DNA from: Pseudidiomarina woesei
GTDB lineage: Bacteria > Pseudomonadota > Gammaproteobacteria > Enterobacterales > Alteromonadaceae
Direction of reading: 5' to 3'
Assembly: GCF_001418345.1 (NCBI RefSeq)
Contig: NZ_LIPW01000004.1
Location: 1-64,000 of the forward strand
Length of the DNA stretch: 64,000 bases
Of the stretch, positions 51,538 to 60,496 are shown piece after piece (the stretch's first letter is position 1; each line of letters starts with the position of its first letter). The notes under the pieces are model-generated. The model searched no databases, was not told the DNA's origin, and saw only the letters and a program-made list of their open reading frames with translations. Position numbers and translations under genes: made by a program.

Positions 51538-54042
51538 CTAAAACAACCGCGGATAATTCGCCAAAGGCGCTTCTAGCAGTTGTTTGGAGGCACTAGAAAT
51601 GCCGGCCTGTGGGTTAATCACTGGGATGGCAGGCAGTTGGATCATGGTCTCCAGGCTATATTCAGTGTCGGTAAACCACGGGTCGGCCACGTCGCCTAAT
51701 ACAATGTAGCGGCCAAACTGTACTTGGTAGGTTCCTAGGTCCGCGTTGTGATTCAGCACTTTGTAGGAGCTGCCCGGGCAGTTATAAATGTTGATGTCGC
51801 AGTTGCCGTCAGCTACAAAAATACGCTGGTCTACTAGGCTCCATGTGGCGCTCAATCCGGTGGGGTACCAGGTGTATTGCTGGTCGGCACAAGTGCCGAT
51901 AACCGCACCTGGTTCGCGCGCGAAATCAAAGTTGAAGCAACGCAGCATAAACAACTGTGAACGTTGGTCGTTGCCAAATTTGTACGCGTTGGCCGGGCTG
52001 TTCGAGTCGGTCACCCGTAGCAAGTTGCCGTATACCATGCCCACGTTGATGTCCCACAGGTTGCTGTATTTTTCAACGTGATAGTGAATGTCATTGCTCT
52101 CGCTTGGGGTAACCAATAAGTCCGTCGCGTATCTGTTCTCGACAATTGGCGCCGCTTGCTTAATTTGATAGTCGATGCCCGCGTTGCCACCTAGGTTATA
52201 GCTAAATTTTGCCACCATGTCTTTGGCGTAGCTGTCATATTTGCGCCAGAATAGTTCAATTTTAAGCACGGCCGGCGGAGAACCCATTTGGCTGTACGGC
52301 ACGTCTAAGCGCAACACCTTTTGGTCGGCCGACAATGACCACTGCGCGACAACGTCCACGCCAGCGGCGGTTGCCGTGCCATCGGCATGCAAAGTAACTT
52401 CTTTTAGCGTGCCCACGTCACGAATTCCGATACTCGAGTCACTCGGGTTCAGCGCTGTAAACGGAATTAAGTAGCGGTTCGTTTGGCTCATATCAAATGC
52501 CGGTGCGCGTTCACGCAGAGCGTTGATGCGGCCAAACTGGTGTGCCTGTTGCGATGACGCGTACAAAATGGATTTAAAGACAATGTCGCGCCCTAAGGTT
52601 GGCGACGGGAACGCTCGTTCTTTGGTGGTTCTGCGCGCGCGTTCTAGCACCGAAATGCTGGTGTCGTCGCGGCCGACAAGCACAATGTCACGCTCAATTT
52701 CAGAAGCGAGCACAATAATGGTGCTGTAATAATCCACTTCGAATGCGGCAATTTCTTCTGCTGTTAAGCCAAAGCGTGGATCATCCGTGGGAATTTGCCC
52801 CGTGTTGCCGGAGCCCTGAATAGGTAATGTTAATAGGCGCCCATTGTTTGCAATCGTTACCGGCGTTAGGCCGCCGGCCATAAAGTTCTGCGTAAATAGC
52901 ACTCCGCCGTCTTCAAAATAAAACTTCATTTTGTTCGGTTGATCATCAACTTGCGGCAAAAAGTAAGGGCTAGGTTCCATGGCAATGTAGGCGCCGCGCA
53001 AGTCAGCCCAGCTGCGGTCGCCCAAGGCATTTGGGTCATCAATTAACTCATAGACGCGTTGTTGTATGTCGTCTTTGTGCAGCAAACTTAGAAAATTGCT
53101 GTAGGCTATTCGATTCGCCAATACATCGCGGGTGGTCAACTCGGCTGCTGCTAACTCCGGCAGGTAATTAGGCACTAATAGTTGCAATGCCGCGGCCATT
53201 TCTAGTTGCAGCCAAAGATCAAGCTCTTGGCCAATTAAATGCATGGTTGCCGCAGTAATCGGCATGTCGCGGCTGGTTAATTCAATTTGTACGTCGCGAG
53301 CGGTAGAAAACGCACTCACGTCAACTTGTGCAAGTTCTGTCGCGTCTAATACGCCATCGGCGCCAGCGCTACTAATAAGACTATTGAACCCGACTAAACG
53401 TGAGCTGTAAGTAATTGGCGACCATTCACCCTGCCCTTGGACAATAATCTGCGCGGCAATTTCATGCTCTGGCTCTAATGGTGACAAAGCCGGCCGATTG
53501 TCAGCTGTAGCGTGCGCTGTTGGCGCTATTCCAAAACCGCTGGCGGTGGATGAATTTACGTCTAGCACGATTTCGTAATAACCATTGCCGTCAATGCTGC
53601 TCGAGACAATGTTGTCGTTGTACGGCGGCATGCTTATTTGCGCGTTTTCACCCACGTCATCAAGAATCTGGCCGGTGATAACAATTTCGGTGTAGGTACA
53701 CGCGATGCGCAGTGAACTGATATTCGCTTGGTTAAAGGTGAAGCTGGATGCGGAAGTAATTTCGCAGTTTTGCCGCTCGGGTTGCTCGACAATACTGACT
53801 GAAACACTTGTTCCGCTATTGAATTCAGTGGCAAAACTAAATTGCCCGTTGTACTCAACCGCGAGTTGTTCTGCTCCTGCAGCCAGCGTCAAAGTACCGT
53901 TTAAGCCACTGACTTGGCCAGAAAGCGTATAACTGGCCGGCGGCTTTTCGGTTTCTTTGGTTGGCTCTGAACCACCCCCTCCACACGCATGTAAACCAAT
54001 AAGTGCTGACACAATTAAAGCGCATTTTGACCATAACGGCAT
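51538..54042 (-). CDS. Large lipoprotein of unknown function (paralogue 1)
   Basis: 834 residues with lipobox GLHACG (C20) and a Gly/Ser/Pro/Glu linker, then the domain YTLSGQVSGLNGTLTLAAGA followed by CEITSASSFTFNQANISSL and a carboxypeptidase-regulatory-like segment. The rest is a large beta-rich region with many Trp and Tyr and no catalytic motif I know. It is clearly paralogous to the gene at 54920-57667 in domain order and in its C-terminal region. Probably outer-membrane anchored and surface-related. Function unknown. Confidence 0.82.
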   Translation of the reverse strand: MPLWSKCALIVSALIGLHACGGGGSEPTKETEKPPASYTLSGQVSGLNGTLTLAAGAEQLAVEYNGQFSFATEFNSGTSVSVSIVEQPERQNCEITSASSFTFNQANISSLRIACTYTEIVITGQILDDVGENAQISMPPYNDNIVSSSIDGNGYYEIVLDVNSSTASGFGIAPTAHATADNRPALSPLEPEHEIAAQIIVQGQGEWSPITYSSRLVGFNSLISSAGADGVLDATELAQVDVSAFSTARDVQIELTSRDMPITAATMHLIGQELDLWLQLEMAAALQLLVPNYLPELAAAELTTRDVLANRIAYSNFLSLLHKDDIQQRVYELIDDPNALGDRSWADLRGAYIAMEPSPYFLPQVDDQPNKMKFYFEDGGVLFTQNFMAGGLTPVTIANNGRLLTLPIQGSGNTGQIPTDDPRFGLTAEEIAAFEVDYYSTIIVLASEIERDIVLVGRDDTSISVLERARRTTKERAFPSPTLGRDIVFKSILYASSQQAHQFGRINALRERAPAFDMSQTNRYLIPFTALNPSDSSIGIRDVGTLKEVTLHADGTATAAGVDVVAQWSLSADQKVLRLDVPYSQMGSPPAVLKIELFWRKYDSYAKDMVAKFSYNLGGNAGIDYQIKQAAPIVENRYATDLLVTPSESNDIHYHVEKYSNLWDINVGMVYGNLLRVTDSNSPANAYKFGNDQRSQLFMLRCFNFDFAREPGAVIGTCADQQYTWYPTGLSATWSLVDQRIFVADGNCDINIYNCPGSSYKVLNHNADLGTYQVQFGRYIVLGDVADPWFTDTEYSLETMIQLPAIPVINPQAGISSASKQLLEAPLANYPRLF

Positions 54043-54336
54043 TATGGAATTCCTTATAAAATCAATGAGGTGTTGGTTCTTTTAATCGCGATAACACAGT
54101 GACATTGGTAAGGCAGGAGAAGTGACTGTTCAGCGCAGCTATATTTAACACTGAATATATATTTTATTTACAATGAGTCAACTAAAAAATAATAAGAGAG
54201 GGGTAGAGAGGGGTGCAGACCCTGGTCCGGACCTTGGTGCGGATCTGGGTCTGCACCCTTCTCTTGCTCTTTGCGGGCAACGGGCGTATGCTACGGGCAT
54301 CTAGACGTCTATTTAAAGATTCAATATGAGGTGGTT
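54043..54336. other. Intergenic region between lipoprotein 1 and msrA
   Basis: Divergent promoters are expected here. It contains an AT-rich part (54120-54195), then a family B element (54194-54264). No further gene was seen. The in-frame extension of msrA to 54271 lacks a ribosome site. Confidence 0.5.
54194..54264. repeat. Family B element upstream of msrA
   Basis: A duplicated left arm start (GAGAGGGGTAGAGAGGGG), two modules (CTGGTCCGGACC, TTGGTGCGGATC) and right arm GGGTCTGCACCCTTCTC. Confidence 0.9.
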
Positions 54337-54870
54337 ATGGCGCAGCAAATTACATTAGGTGGCGGTTGTTTTTGGTGCTTAGAAGGTGCGTTTAAGCAGG
54401 TGCGTGGCGTGCTGAAAGTGCAGTCTGGCTATGCTGGAGGGCACAAGGCGGAGCCAACTTATGAAGAAGTTTGCACCGGCAATACCGGCCACGCGGAAGT
54501 GGTTCAAATCACCTTTGATCCGGCCGCTTTGAGCGTGCGTGAAATTTATGAAATCTTCTTTGCGCTGCACGACCCAACTCAAGTTAACCGCCAAGGTAAC
54601 GACGTTGGTACGCAATATCGCACCTCTATTTTTTACCAAACTGACGAACAAAAAAGATTAGCGGAAGAAATTATCGCCGAACAAGAGCGTGACAAAATTT
54701 GGGACGCGCCCATTGTGACAACCGTTGAGCCGTTGGAAAAATTCTGGCCCGCTGAGGACTACCACGAGAACTATGTGGAACGTAACCCCGAAAATGCCTA
54801 TTGTCAGGCTGTGGTGCACCCTAAGCTAGCGAAGTTTAAGCGTACTTTTGCCGAAAAGTTAGATGGCTAA
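54337..54870 (+). CDS. msrA: Peptide methionine sulfoxide reductase A
   Basis: 177 residues; repairs Met-S-sulfoxide. The catalytic GGGCFWCLEGAF lies at residues 8-19, with GYAGG and the HDPTQVNRQGNDVGTQYRT block, and a C-terminal resolving cysteine in NAYCQAV. The ATG at 54337 with GAGGT five bases upstream is preferred to 54271. It is a plus-strand gene inserted between the two paralogous lipoprotein genes. Confidence 0.96.
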   Translation: MAQQITLGGGCFWCLEGAFKQVRGVLKVQSGYAGGHKAEPTYEEVCTGNTGHAEVVQITFDPAALSVREIYEIFFALHDPTQVNRQGNDVGTQYRTSIFYQTDEQKRLAEEIIAEQERDKIWDAPIVTTVEPLEKFWPAEDYHENYVERNPENAYCQAVVHPKLAKFKRTFAEKLDG

Positions 54871-54874
54871 AATA

Positions 54875-54906
54875 AAAGGGGGCGGCCCCGAGGCCGCCCC
54901 CCTTTT
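54875..54906. repeat. Family B short form, possible msrA terminator
   Basis: GGGGGCGGCCCC and GGCCGCCCCC pair around GA, flanked by AAAA and TTTT. It has only the GGCGGCCCC arm type and no 12-bp module. It lies 5 bp past the msrA stop and before the stop of the converging lipoprotein gene, so a bidirectional terminator role is plausible. Confidence 0.75.
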
Positions 54907-54919
54907 CATCAATAACGAT

Positions 54920-57667
54920 TTAGTGCTTAACGCCTAACTCATCGCTCCATTTCAGTACTTTGTTGTATTTTTTAATTGGCGACTCGAGGTTAGTCACCCC
55001 GGGGCCATTGCCTGGGCCAGTGCCATTAAATGGAATGCTAGTCCAGTAGTTAATGCGCGGTGCAATCCATTGGTATACCCCACCTTCAACCACACCGTCG
55101 CTTAATTGGTAAATGTCAGCTGGGCTGCCATCACCAACCAATTCCATTTCTAGTATGGTCATAATACCGGTAGATGCGTTGTAGCTTATTGGGCTAACAA
55201 AGCGGCCACCACAGGCAATTTCACCCGTACATTCAGGTGCAGAGGTACGCTGCGGGCGTACTAGGTGTAAGAAGTCGTCGGTTGTGACCCAAATTTCACC
55301 TTCGCCCTCGTTCGACTGATGCCAGTATGTTCCTTCAACTGAACATAAATAGTCGTCGAAATAGTCCGGATCATCACAATAAGCAACCAAGAATTGCAAA
55401 TCGCCCGATGCCGCTAAATGCCAACCGTAAAGCCAGCCAATGTCGCCACCGTAAATTGGGCCATTGTCGCCCCAGTCATCGGCTTGCATATTCACCAAAG
55501 CGAGATTCATTTCGTCATCAGCATGAATAAGTGACTCAATAGCGAGTTCATCGCTGATCATGCCGCCTCGCTCAATAGTGATAACATCAATGGCTTCGCC
55601 TTCATCAATGTAGTCAATTTGCGCTAAGAACTCGGCCACGTGCTGGTCTTTGCGCGAATACCACAAGGTGATTTCTGCATTGCCTTCGTCAATTTCAGTT
55701 ATTAACGTAAGTGCCGTACCATCTTCCGATAAGCTCCAGGTACCGGTCGCACCAGTTAAGTCATTGGTGTAAGTACCCGTAGTTGCTGTGGTTTGTGTCA
55801 TGGTGACTAATTGCGAGTCATACCAGAAGTCTTCACCCCATTGGTATTCAGGGTTAATATCTGCGTAATAGTCAAATATTTGCGGCACAACCCACTGCGA
55901 GTTATTGGGAACTTCAATCGCGATTCCCGACATTAAGCTTGCTTTTGGCAACCATGTTTGTACGTAGTCAGCAGGTTCAAGCATTTGCTCTGGAATGGTA
56001 TACTCCACGCCTTCCCAGGTGAAAGTGTACGCTAAGAAACGGCGTTCATAACCACGGTTCAGTACCAGCGAGTTTTCATTGCTTGAAATAACTTTAATAA
56101 CGTCGTTGGCGTTCTCAATTGGGAATGGCCACTGGGTTTCGTTCATGGCGGCTTCGAGCGCAACCGCTACTGATGCCTCCATTTGTACGCCCCAGATATT
56201 CACCAAGCTGAAGAAGTTAATGTTGTAGTCACTCGTTGATGACGTTGCGGCTTCCCATGAGCCATCTTCAAGCTCAACTAGCGGCACCGGTGTCGCCGTA
56301 TTGGAGCCTGACGTAGTACCTACGCGCATACCATCGGCCGATAAATACACTGAACTTGGGGCCCAGCGACCGGTATAGCGGCTACCAATGTTATTTACCA
56401 CATAAGCGCCGTAATAGTCTTCTAGACCGGTGCCTGGCGGTGGGCCTGCTACTTCTGGGTCGTTTATGGTTTCTTCAAGCGCTCGTTCAAGATCACCACT
56501 GGCTTCGGCTTCGTCCACCATGGTGTTATACGCTTCTTCGTCGGCAATAAACTCTTCTATAGATTCATAGCCTTCAGGTAGTTGGTAGTTTGGATCATCC
56601 ACCAATAGCTTAATAGCGGCAGCCATTTCTAAAGCGAGTTCGTTGTCGTATTCAGTCATTAGTTCTTGAATGTTGTCGTCGCTAATCTCACCACCCGAGG
56701 CTGAAGCAATGCGCTCTAGCTGTAGGTTTTCGGCGGTGGTTAGCTGCGTCACTTGCACTTGGCCTGATTCCGCACGCACCAATGTGCCGTCTTCACCGGC
56801 CGCGTTAAGCATGCTACCCGCGCTTGGCAAGCGTGAACTTAAACGCACGTGGCTTTGGGTGTCGGCGCCTTGCGCGGTTAAGCGTGGGCGTTCACCGTTG
56901 TTAGAATCTACCACTGGCAACTCTAATTGATAGTCACCGTTGGCATCTGCTGTGGCGGTGTAAGTTTGGCCATTCATGCTCACGGTTACCGTAGCATTGG
57001 CAATAGGCCCGTCAGTTACGCGGCCCGCAATTGTAACCGTTTGGGTAACGGTAACCGTTACGGTGGCGGTGTCTTCTTGCGCACCATCGGTACCGGTGTA
57101 CATAAAGGTGTCAGTACCTGCAAAGCCATCGTCTGGCGTGTAGGTGATCGTGGTGTCGCTAATAACTGCCGCACCATTGGTCGGCTCGGTTACGCTCACC
57201 AAAGTAAAGGTTGTTGCGTACTCACTGGTGTCGTTGGCCAGCACATCAATGCTGATTTCGCCACCGGTTGACGCAGCTGTGTCGTCTACCGCGCTATACA
57301 ACACCAAGTCAGTACAGGTTACTGCGAGGTCGCTAATGTCGGCGTCATCGAAGGTAAATGTGGTGTCCGAGGTAATTTCGCAGCTCTGTAAATCAGGTGC
57401 TTCGGTAATGCTAACGGTAACTTCATCACCCGATTCAAATTCGGTGTCGAAAGTAACTGTGCCATCTGCGGTAACGGTTTGTTCTTCGTCGCCTGCGGCT
57501 AGGGTTAAGCTTCCATCGAGTCCGGTTACGGTACCGGATAATTCATAGGTTGCGGCAGGTGGTGGTGGCGGTGGTGGTGGCGGTGTTGGATCATCGTTAT
57601 CGCTTCCACAACCGAAAAGAAGCCCGGCGCCCATTAGCGCCAACATGGTTTTTGTTCTTTTAAACAT
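54920..57667 (-). CDS. Large lipoprotein of unknown function (paralogue 2)
   Basis: 915 residues: lipobox LLFGCG (C20), a polyproline linker (PTPPPPPPPPPAA), the same YELSGTVTGLDGSLTLAAGD domain as paralogue 1, then an Ig/cadherin-like domain (IDVLANDTSEY ... GFAGTDTFMYT) that paralogue 1 lacks. A carboxypeptidase-regulatory-like domain follows (VTIAGRVTDGPIANATVTVS), then a long acidic Trp/Tyr-rich region. It is probably surface or periplasmic. GGAGG precedes the ATG. It lies directly downstream of fdx on the same strand. Function unknown. Confidence 0.83.
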   Translation of the reverse strand: MFKRTKTMLALMGAGLLFGCGSDNDDPTPPPPPPPPPAATYELSGTVTGLDGSLTLAAGDEEQTVTADGTVTFDTEFESGDEVTVSITEAPDLQSCEITSDTTFTFDDADISDLAVTCTDLVLYSAVDDTAASTGGEISIDVLANDTSEYATTFTLVSVTEPTNGAAVISDTTITYTPDDGFAGTDTFMYTGTDGAQEDTATVTVTVTQTVTIAGRVTDGPIANATVTVSMNGQTYTATADANGDYQLELPVVDSNNGERPRLTAQGADTQSHVRLSSRLPSAGSMLNAAGEDGTLVRAESGQVQVTQLTTAENLQLERIASASGGEISDDNIQELMTEYDNELALEMAAAIKLLVDDPNYQLPEGYESIEEFIADEEAYNTMVDEAEASGDLERALEETINDPEVAGPPPGTGLEDYYGAYVVNNIGSRYTGRWAPSSVYLSADGMRVGTTSGSNTATPVPLVELEDGSWEAATSSTSDYNINFFSLVNIWGVQMEASVAVALEAAMNETQWPFPIENANDVIKVISSNENSLVLNRGYERRFLAYTFTWEGVEYTIPEQMLEPADYVQTWLPKASLMSGIAIEVPNNSQWVVPQIFDYYADINPEYQWGEDFWYDSQLVTMTQTTATTGTYTNDLTGATGTWSLSEDGTALTLITEIDEGNAEITLWYSRKDQHVAEFLAQIDYIDEGEAIDVITIERGGMISDELAIESLIHADDEMNLALVNMQADDWGDNGPIYGGDIGWLYGWHLAASGDLQFLVAYCDDPDYFDDYLCSVEGTYWHQSNEGEGEIWVTTDDFLHLVRPQRTSAPECTGEIACGGRFVSPISYNASTGIMTILEMELVGDGSPADIYQLSDGVVEGGVYQWIAPRINYWTSIPFNGTGPGNGPGVTNLESPIKKYNKVLKWSDELGVKH

Positions 57668-57798
57668 AGTTCTGCCCTCCAGGCAGCCATAACATTGAAG
57701 AGTACAGCTTGTATGAGGCCAGGGTTAACGAAGCGTTAAGACTGGGTAAAGAAAAAAGGTAGGTTAAAAATTGATCAATATCAAGAAAGGTGAAAAAA

Positions 57799-57834
57799 GG
57801 AGAGCGGGGCGGCCCCGTGGCCGCCCCCTTCTCT
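57799..57834. repeat. Family B short form downstream of fdx
   Basis: GAGCGGGGCGGCCCC, GTGG, CCGCCCCCTTCTC: the same module-free type as the msrA copy, about 10 bp from the fdx stop. Confidence 0.85.
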
Positions 57835-57844
57835 GCTACAAAAA

Positions 57845-58183
57845 TTAGTGGTTTTCTTTGGCGTGGTTGATGCTGTATTTGGGAATTTCGACAACCAGGT
57901 CTTCGCCGTCTAAGCGGGCTTGGCAGCTAAGGCGTGAGTCTGGGTCTAGGCCCCAGGCTTTGTCGAGCATGTCGTCTTCGTTTTCTTCGATTTCGTTTAA
58001 TGAGTCCATGCCTTCGCGTATGTACACGTGGCAGGTGGTGCAAGCGCATACTTTTTCGCACGCATGTTCAATACCGATGCCGTTGCGCAGCGCAACGTCG
58101 AGTACGGTTTCGCCGTCTTGGGCTTCAAGGGCGGCGCCTTCTGGGCAAAGTTCTTCGTGCGGTAAAAAAATAATCTTTGGCAT
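57845..58183 (-). CDS. fdx: ISC-type [2Fe-2S] ferredoxin
   Basis: 112 residues; electron donor for Fe-S cluster assembly on IscU. Starts MPKIIFLPHEELCPEG. Cluster cysteines in HACEKVCACTTC and a distant RLSCQAR. The ATG at 58183 is chosen. A 15-residue upstream extension is REP translation ([11 protein letters not shown]). It closes the isc operon. The iscX gene usually following is not seen here. Confidence 0.95.
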   Translation of the reverse strand: MPKIIFLPHEELCPEGAALEAQDGETVLDVALRNGIGIEHACEKVCACTTCHVYIREGMDSLNEIEENEDDMLDKAWGLDPDSRLSCQARLDGEDLVVEIPKYSINHAKENH

Positions 58184-58199
58184 AAATAAAAAACCTCGC

Positions 58200-58334
58200 G
58201 TAGCCCGGCGTTCTACGCCGGGTGGCACAACGTGCCGTTAATCTAAACTTTTCTGCGGTGTCGGCGACTTAGCATCACCTTTTAATTCAGCATTCACGGT
58301 GCTGCGCACCACCCGGCGTGGAACGCCGGGCTAC
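58200..58334. repeat. Two inverted family A REPs between hscA and fdx
   Basis: Cores at 58204-58222 and 58312-58330, in opposite orientation, with accessory stems GGCACAACGTGCC and GGTGCTGCGCACC. The second supplies the hscA TAG stop (58331-58333). Confidence 0.92.
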
Positions 58335-60406
58335 AGCTCTTCGGCTTTTTTGCCGGAGAGCGCTTTGCTGATGCTGGCGTCCATGCGGCGGGCGGCGAAT
58401 TCGTCGCTCGCTTTGTCGACCGCTTCAATGGCTTTTTCTATGGCGTCGGCGTCGGTGCCATTGCGCGCAATGCGCAGGGCGTCCATAGCGTCATCTAACA
58501 CGCTGCGCTCGTCGTCATTCAATAACTCTCCGTCCACGGCCAAGGCGCTGCTTAATGCTTCAAGCACGCGGTCGGCTTCAACTTGCTGTTCGCGCAACAT
58601 GCGTGCGGCCATGTCTTCTTTGGCGTTGGTCATGGATGACTGAATCATTTTGGTAATGTCGTCATCGCCCAAGCCGTACGATGGTTTTACCTGTACCGAC
58701 GCGGTAACGCCACTGGATTTTTCCATGGCGGTAACGCTTAGCAAACCGTCGGCGTCAACTTGAAAGGTAACCCGAATATGTGCGGCACCGGCGGCCATTG
58801 GCGGTATGTCGGTTAATACAAAGCGCGCTAAACTGCGACAGTCGTCTACTAGTTCACGTTCGCCCTGCACCACGTGAATCATCATCGCGGTTTGGCCGTC
58901 TTTGAAGGTGGTAAATTCTTGCGCTTTGGCCACTGGAATTGTGGTGTTACGCGAAATCACTTTTTCTACCAGGCCGCCCATGGTTTCAAGGCCGAGCGAC
59001 AATGGAATGACGTCTAGCAGCAACATGTCTGAGTCGGGCTTGTTGCCGGCTAAAATGTCAGCCTGAATGGCGGCGCCAATGGCGACGACTTGGTCTGGGT
59101 CAATTGAGGTTAACGGCTGGCGGGCAAAAAACTCGCCCACTGCTTCGCGTACACGCGGTACCCGGGTTGAGCCGCCTACCATAACGACGTCGATGATTTC
59201 ATCGGCGCTAACGTCGGCGTCTTTTAGGGCGCGACGGCAGGCTGACAAAGTGCGGCGCACCAGAGGCTCAATAAGCTCGTTCAGCTTCTCACGCGTTAGT
59301 ACCGCGTAGCCCGGCGTTTCACGCCGGGGATCAAGGGTTGATTCGTCATGCGCTTCGATGGTGAATTCGGCATTAACGGCTGCGCCACCCGGCTCGATAT
59401 CGCTGGTGAATTCGGCATTAACGGCTGCGCCACCCGGCTCGATATCGCTGTTGGATTCGAGATTAACGGCTGCGCCACCCGGCTCGATATCGCTGTTGGA
59501 TTCGGCATTAACGGCTGCGCCACCCGGCGTGGAACGCCGGGCTACGACGCAATTGACGTCGGTTAATTGCTCTTTTGCGGCTTTGGCAGCGTTAACGAGG
59601 TCGCGTTCGGTGCGGGCGTCGACGCTGTCAGGCAATTGCCATTCTTGCTTCAGCCAATTGACAATCAATTGGTCAAAGTCGTCACCGCCAAGGGCGCTGT
59701 CGCCGCCAGTGGCGAGCACTTCAAACACGCCGCCCTGTAGGCGCAAAATAGAGATATCAAAAGTACCGCCGCCTAAGTCATACACCGCTATCAGGCCTTC
59801 TTGGCCAGAATCAAGGCCATAAGCAACCGCAGCTGCGGTCGGCTCGTTCAATAAGCGTAAAACTTTTAAGCCTGCCAGTTGCGCCGCGTCTTTGGTGCTT
59901 TGGCGCTGGGCATCATCAAAATAAGCCGGTACGGTAATCACCACGCCGGTGAGCTCGCCGCCTAGTGACGCTTCAGCGCGCGCCGCAAGGGTACGCAATA
60001 TGTCAGCTGACACTTCAACGGCGTTGCGGTCGCCCGCTGCCGTATGAAACACCGGTACGCCGTTATCGGTTTCGCTCATGCGATATGGCAGGTTCGAGAA
60101 ATTCTTTTGCACGTCAGCAATGGTGCGGCCAATAAAGCGCTTCACGGAAACAATGGTGTTTTCCGTGGCAATGGTTTTATCCGCATGTTTGGCTAACGCT
60201 TCGTGGCCGGTCAATACTTCGTCGGCGCCGTAATACACCACCGATGGTAAAATGGCGCGGTCTTGCTCATCTCGCAAAATAACCGGTGAACCGCTGCGAA
60301 CGCTGGCCACCAATGAGTTGGTGGTGCCCAAGTCGATGCCGGCGGCAAGTCGATGTTGGTGCGGCGCGGTGCTTTGCCCGGGTTCTGCAATTTGTAGTAA
60401 AGCCAT
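58331..60406 (-). CDS. hscA: Fe-S cluster assembly chaperone HscA
   Basis: 691 residues, a DnaK-type chaperone that releases clusters from IscU with Hsc[15 protein letters not shown] near residue 25, [32 protein letters not shown], and the substrate domain with [11 protein letters not shown]. It is about 75 residues longer than E. coli HscA. Residues ~288-368, in the nucleotide-binding domain before [13 protein letters not shown], are an insertion made of two REP translations (VARRSTPGG and RRETPGY) bracketing three to four copies of a 15-residue repeat ([15 protein letters not shown]). Its TAG comes from a REP. Confidence 0.95.
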   Translation of the reverse strand: MALLQIAEPGQSTAPHQHRLAAGIDLGTTNSLVASVRSGSPVILRDEQDRAILPSVVYYGADEVLTGHEALAKHADKTIATENTIVSVKRFIGRTIADVQKNFSNLPYRMSETDNGVPVFHTAAGDRNAVEVSADILRTLAARAEASLGGELTGVVITVPAYFDDAQRQSTKDAAQLAGLKVLRLLNEPTAAAVAYGLDSGQEGLIAVYDLGGGTFDISILRLQGGVFEVLATGGDSALGGDDFDQLIVNWLKQEWQLPDSVDARTERDLVNAAKAAKEQLTDVNCVVARRSTPGGAAVNAESNSDIEPGGAAVNLESNSDIEPGGAAVNAEFTSDIEPGGAAVNAEFTIEAHDESTLDPRRETPGYAVLTREKLNELIEPLVRRTLSACRRALKDADVSADEIIDVVMVGGSTRVPRVREAVGEFFARQPLTSIDPDQVVAIGAAIQADILAGNKPDSDMLLLDVIPLSLGLETMGGLVEKVISRNTTIPVAKAQEFTTFKDGQTAMMIHVVQGERELVDDCRSLARFVLTDIPPMAAGAAHIRVTFQVDADGLLSVTAMEKSSGVTASVQVKPSYGLGDDDITKMIQSSMTNAKEDMAARMLREQQVEADRVLEALSSALAVDGELLNDDERSVLDDAMDALRIARNGTDADAIEKAIEAVDKASDEFAARRMDASISKALSGKKAEEL
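59303..59545. repeat. In-frame REP pair with 45-bp tandem repeat inside hscA
   Basis: Family A cores at 59310-59328 and 59523-59541 enclose 45-bp direct repeats at 59361-59405, 59406-59450, 59451-59495 and a partial fourth that merges into the REP. Each unit contains TTAACGGCTGCGCCACCCGG, the accessory part of the REP, so the array looks like an amplified REP fragment. Confidence 0.93.
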
Positions 60407-60412
60407 TCATTA

Positions 60413-60493
60413 CCTCGTTTTTCGTTATTCGTTATTCGTTATTCGTTGGTGTTTACGCTTTTTCGAGTAACGACTAACGAATAACCAGTAACG
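60413..60493. repeat. Family C inverted repeat between hscB and hscA
   Basis: Tandem CGTTATT heptamers (about 60420-60446) are complementary to GAGTAACGACTAACGAATAA at about 60466-60485. A hairpin would form between the two genes of the operon. Confidence 0.8.
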
Positions 60494-60496
60494 CCT

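Noticed and set aside
58184-58228. N-terminal extension of fdx ([11 protein letters not shown])
   Set aside because: It is family A REP translation upstream of the normal ferredoxin start at 58183.
59361-59520. CRISPR-like regular repeats in hscA
   Set aside because: Units are contiguous 45-bp direct repeats without unique spacers, lie in a reading frame, and no cas gene is near.
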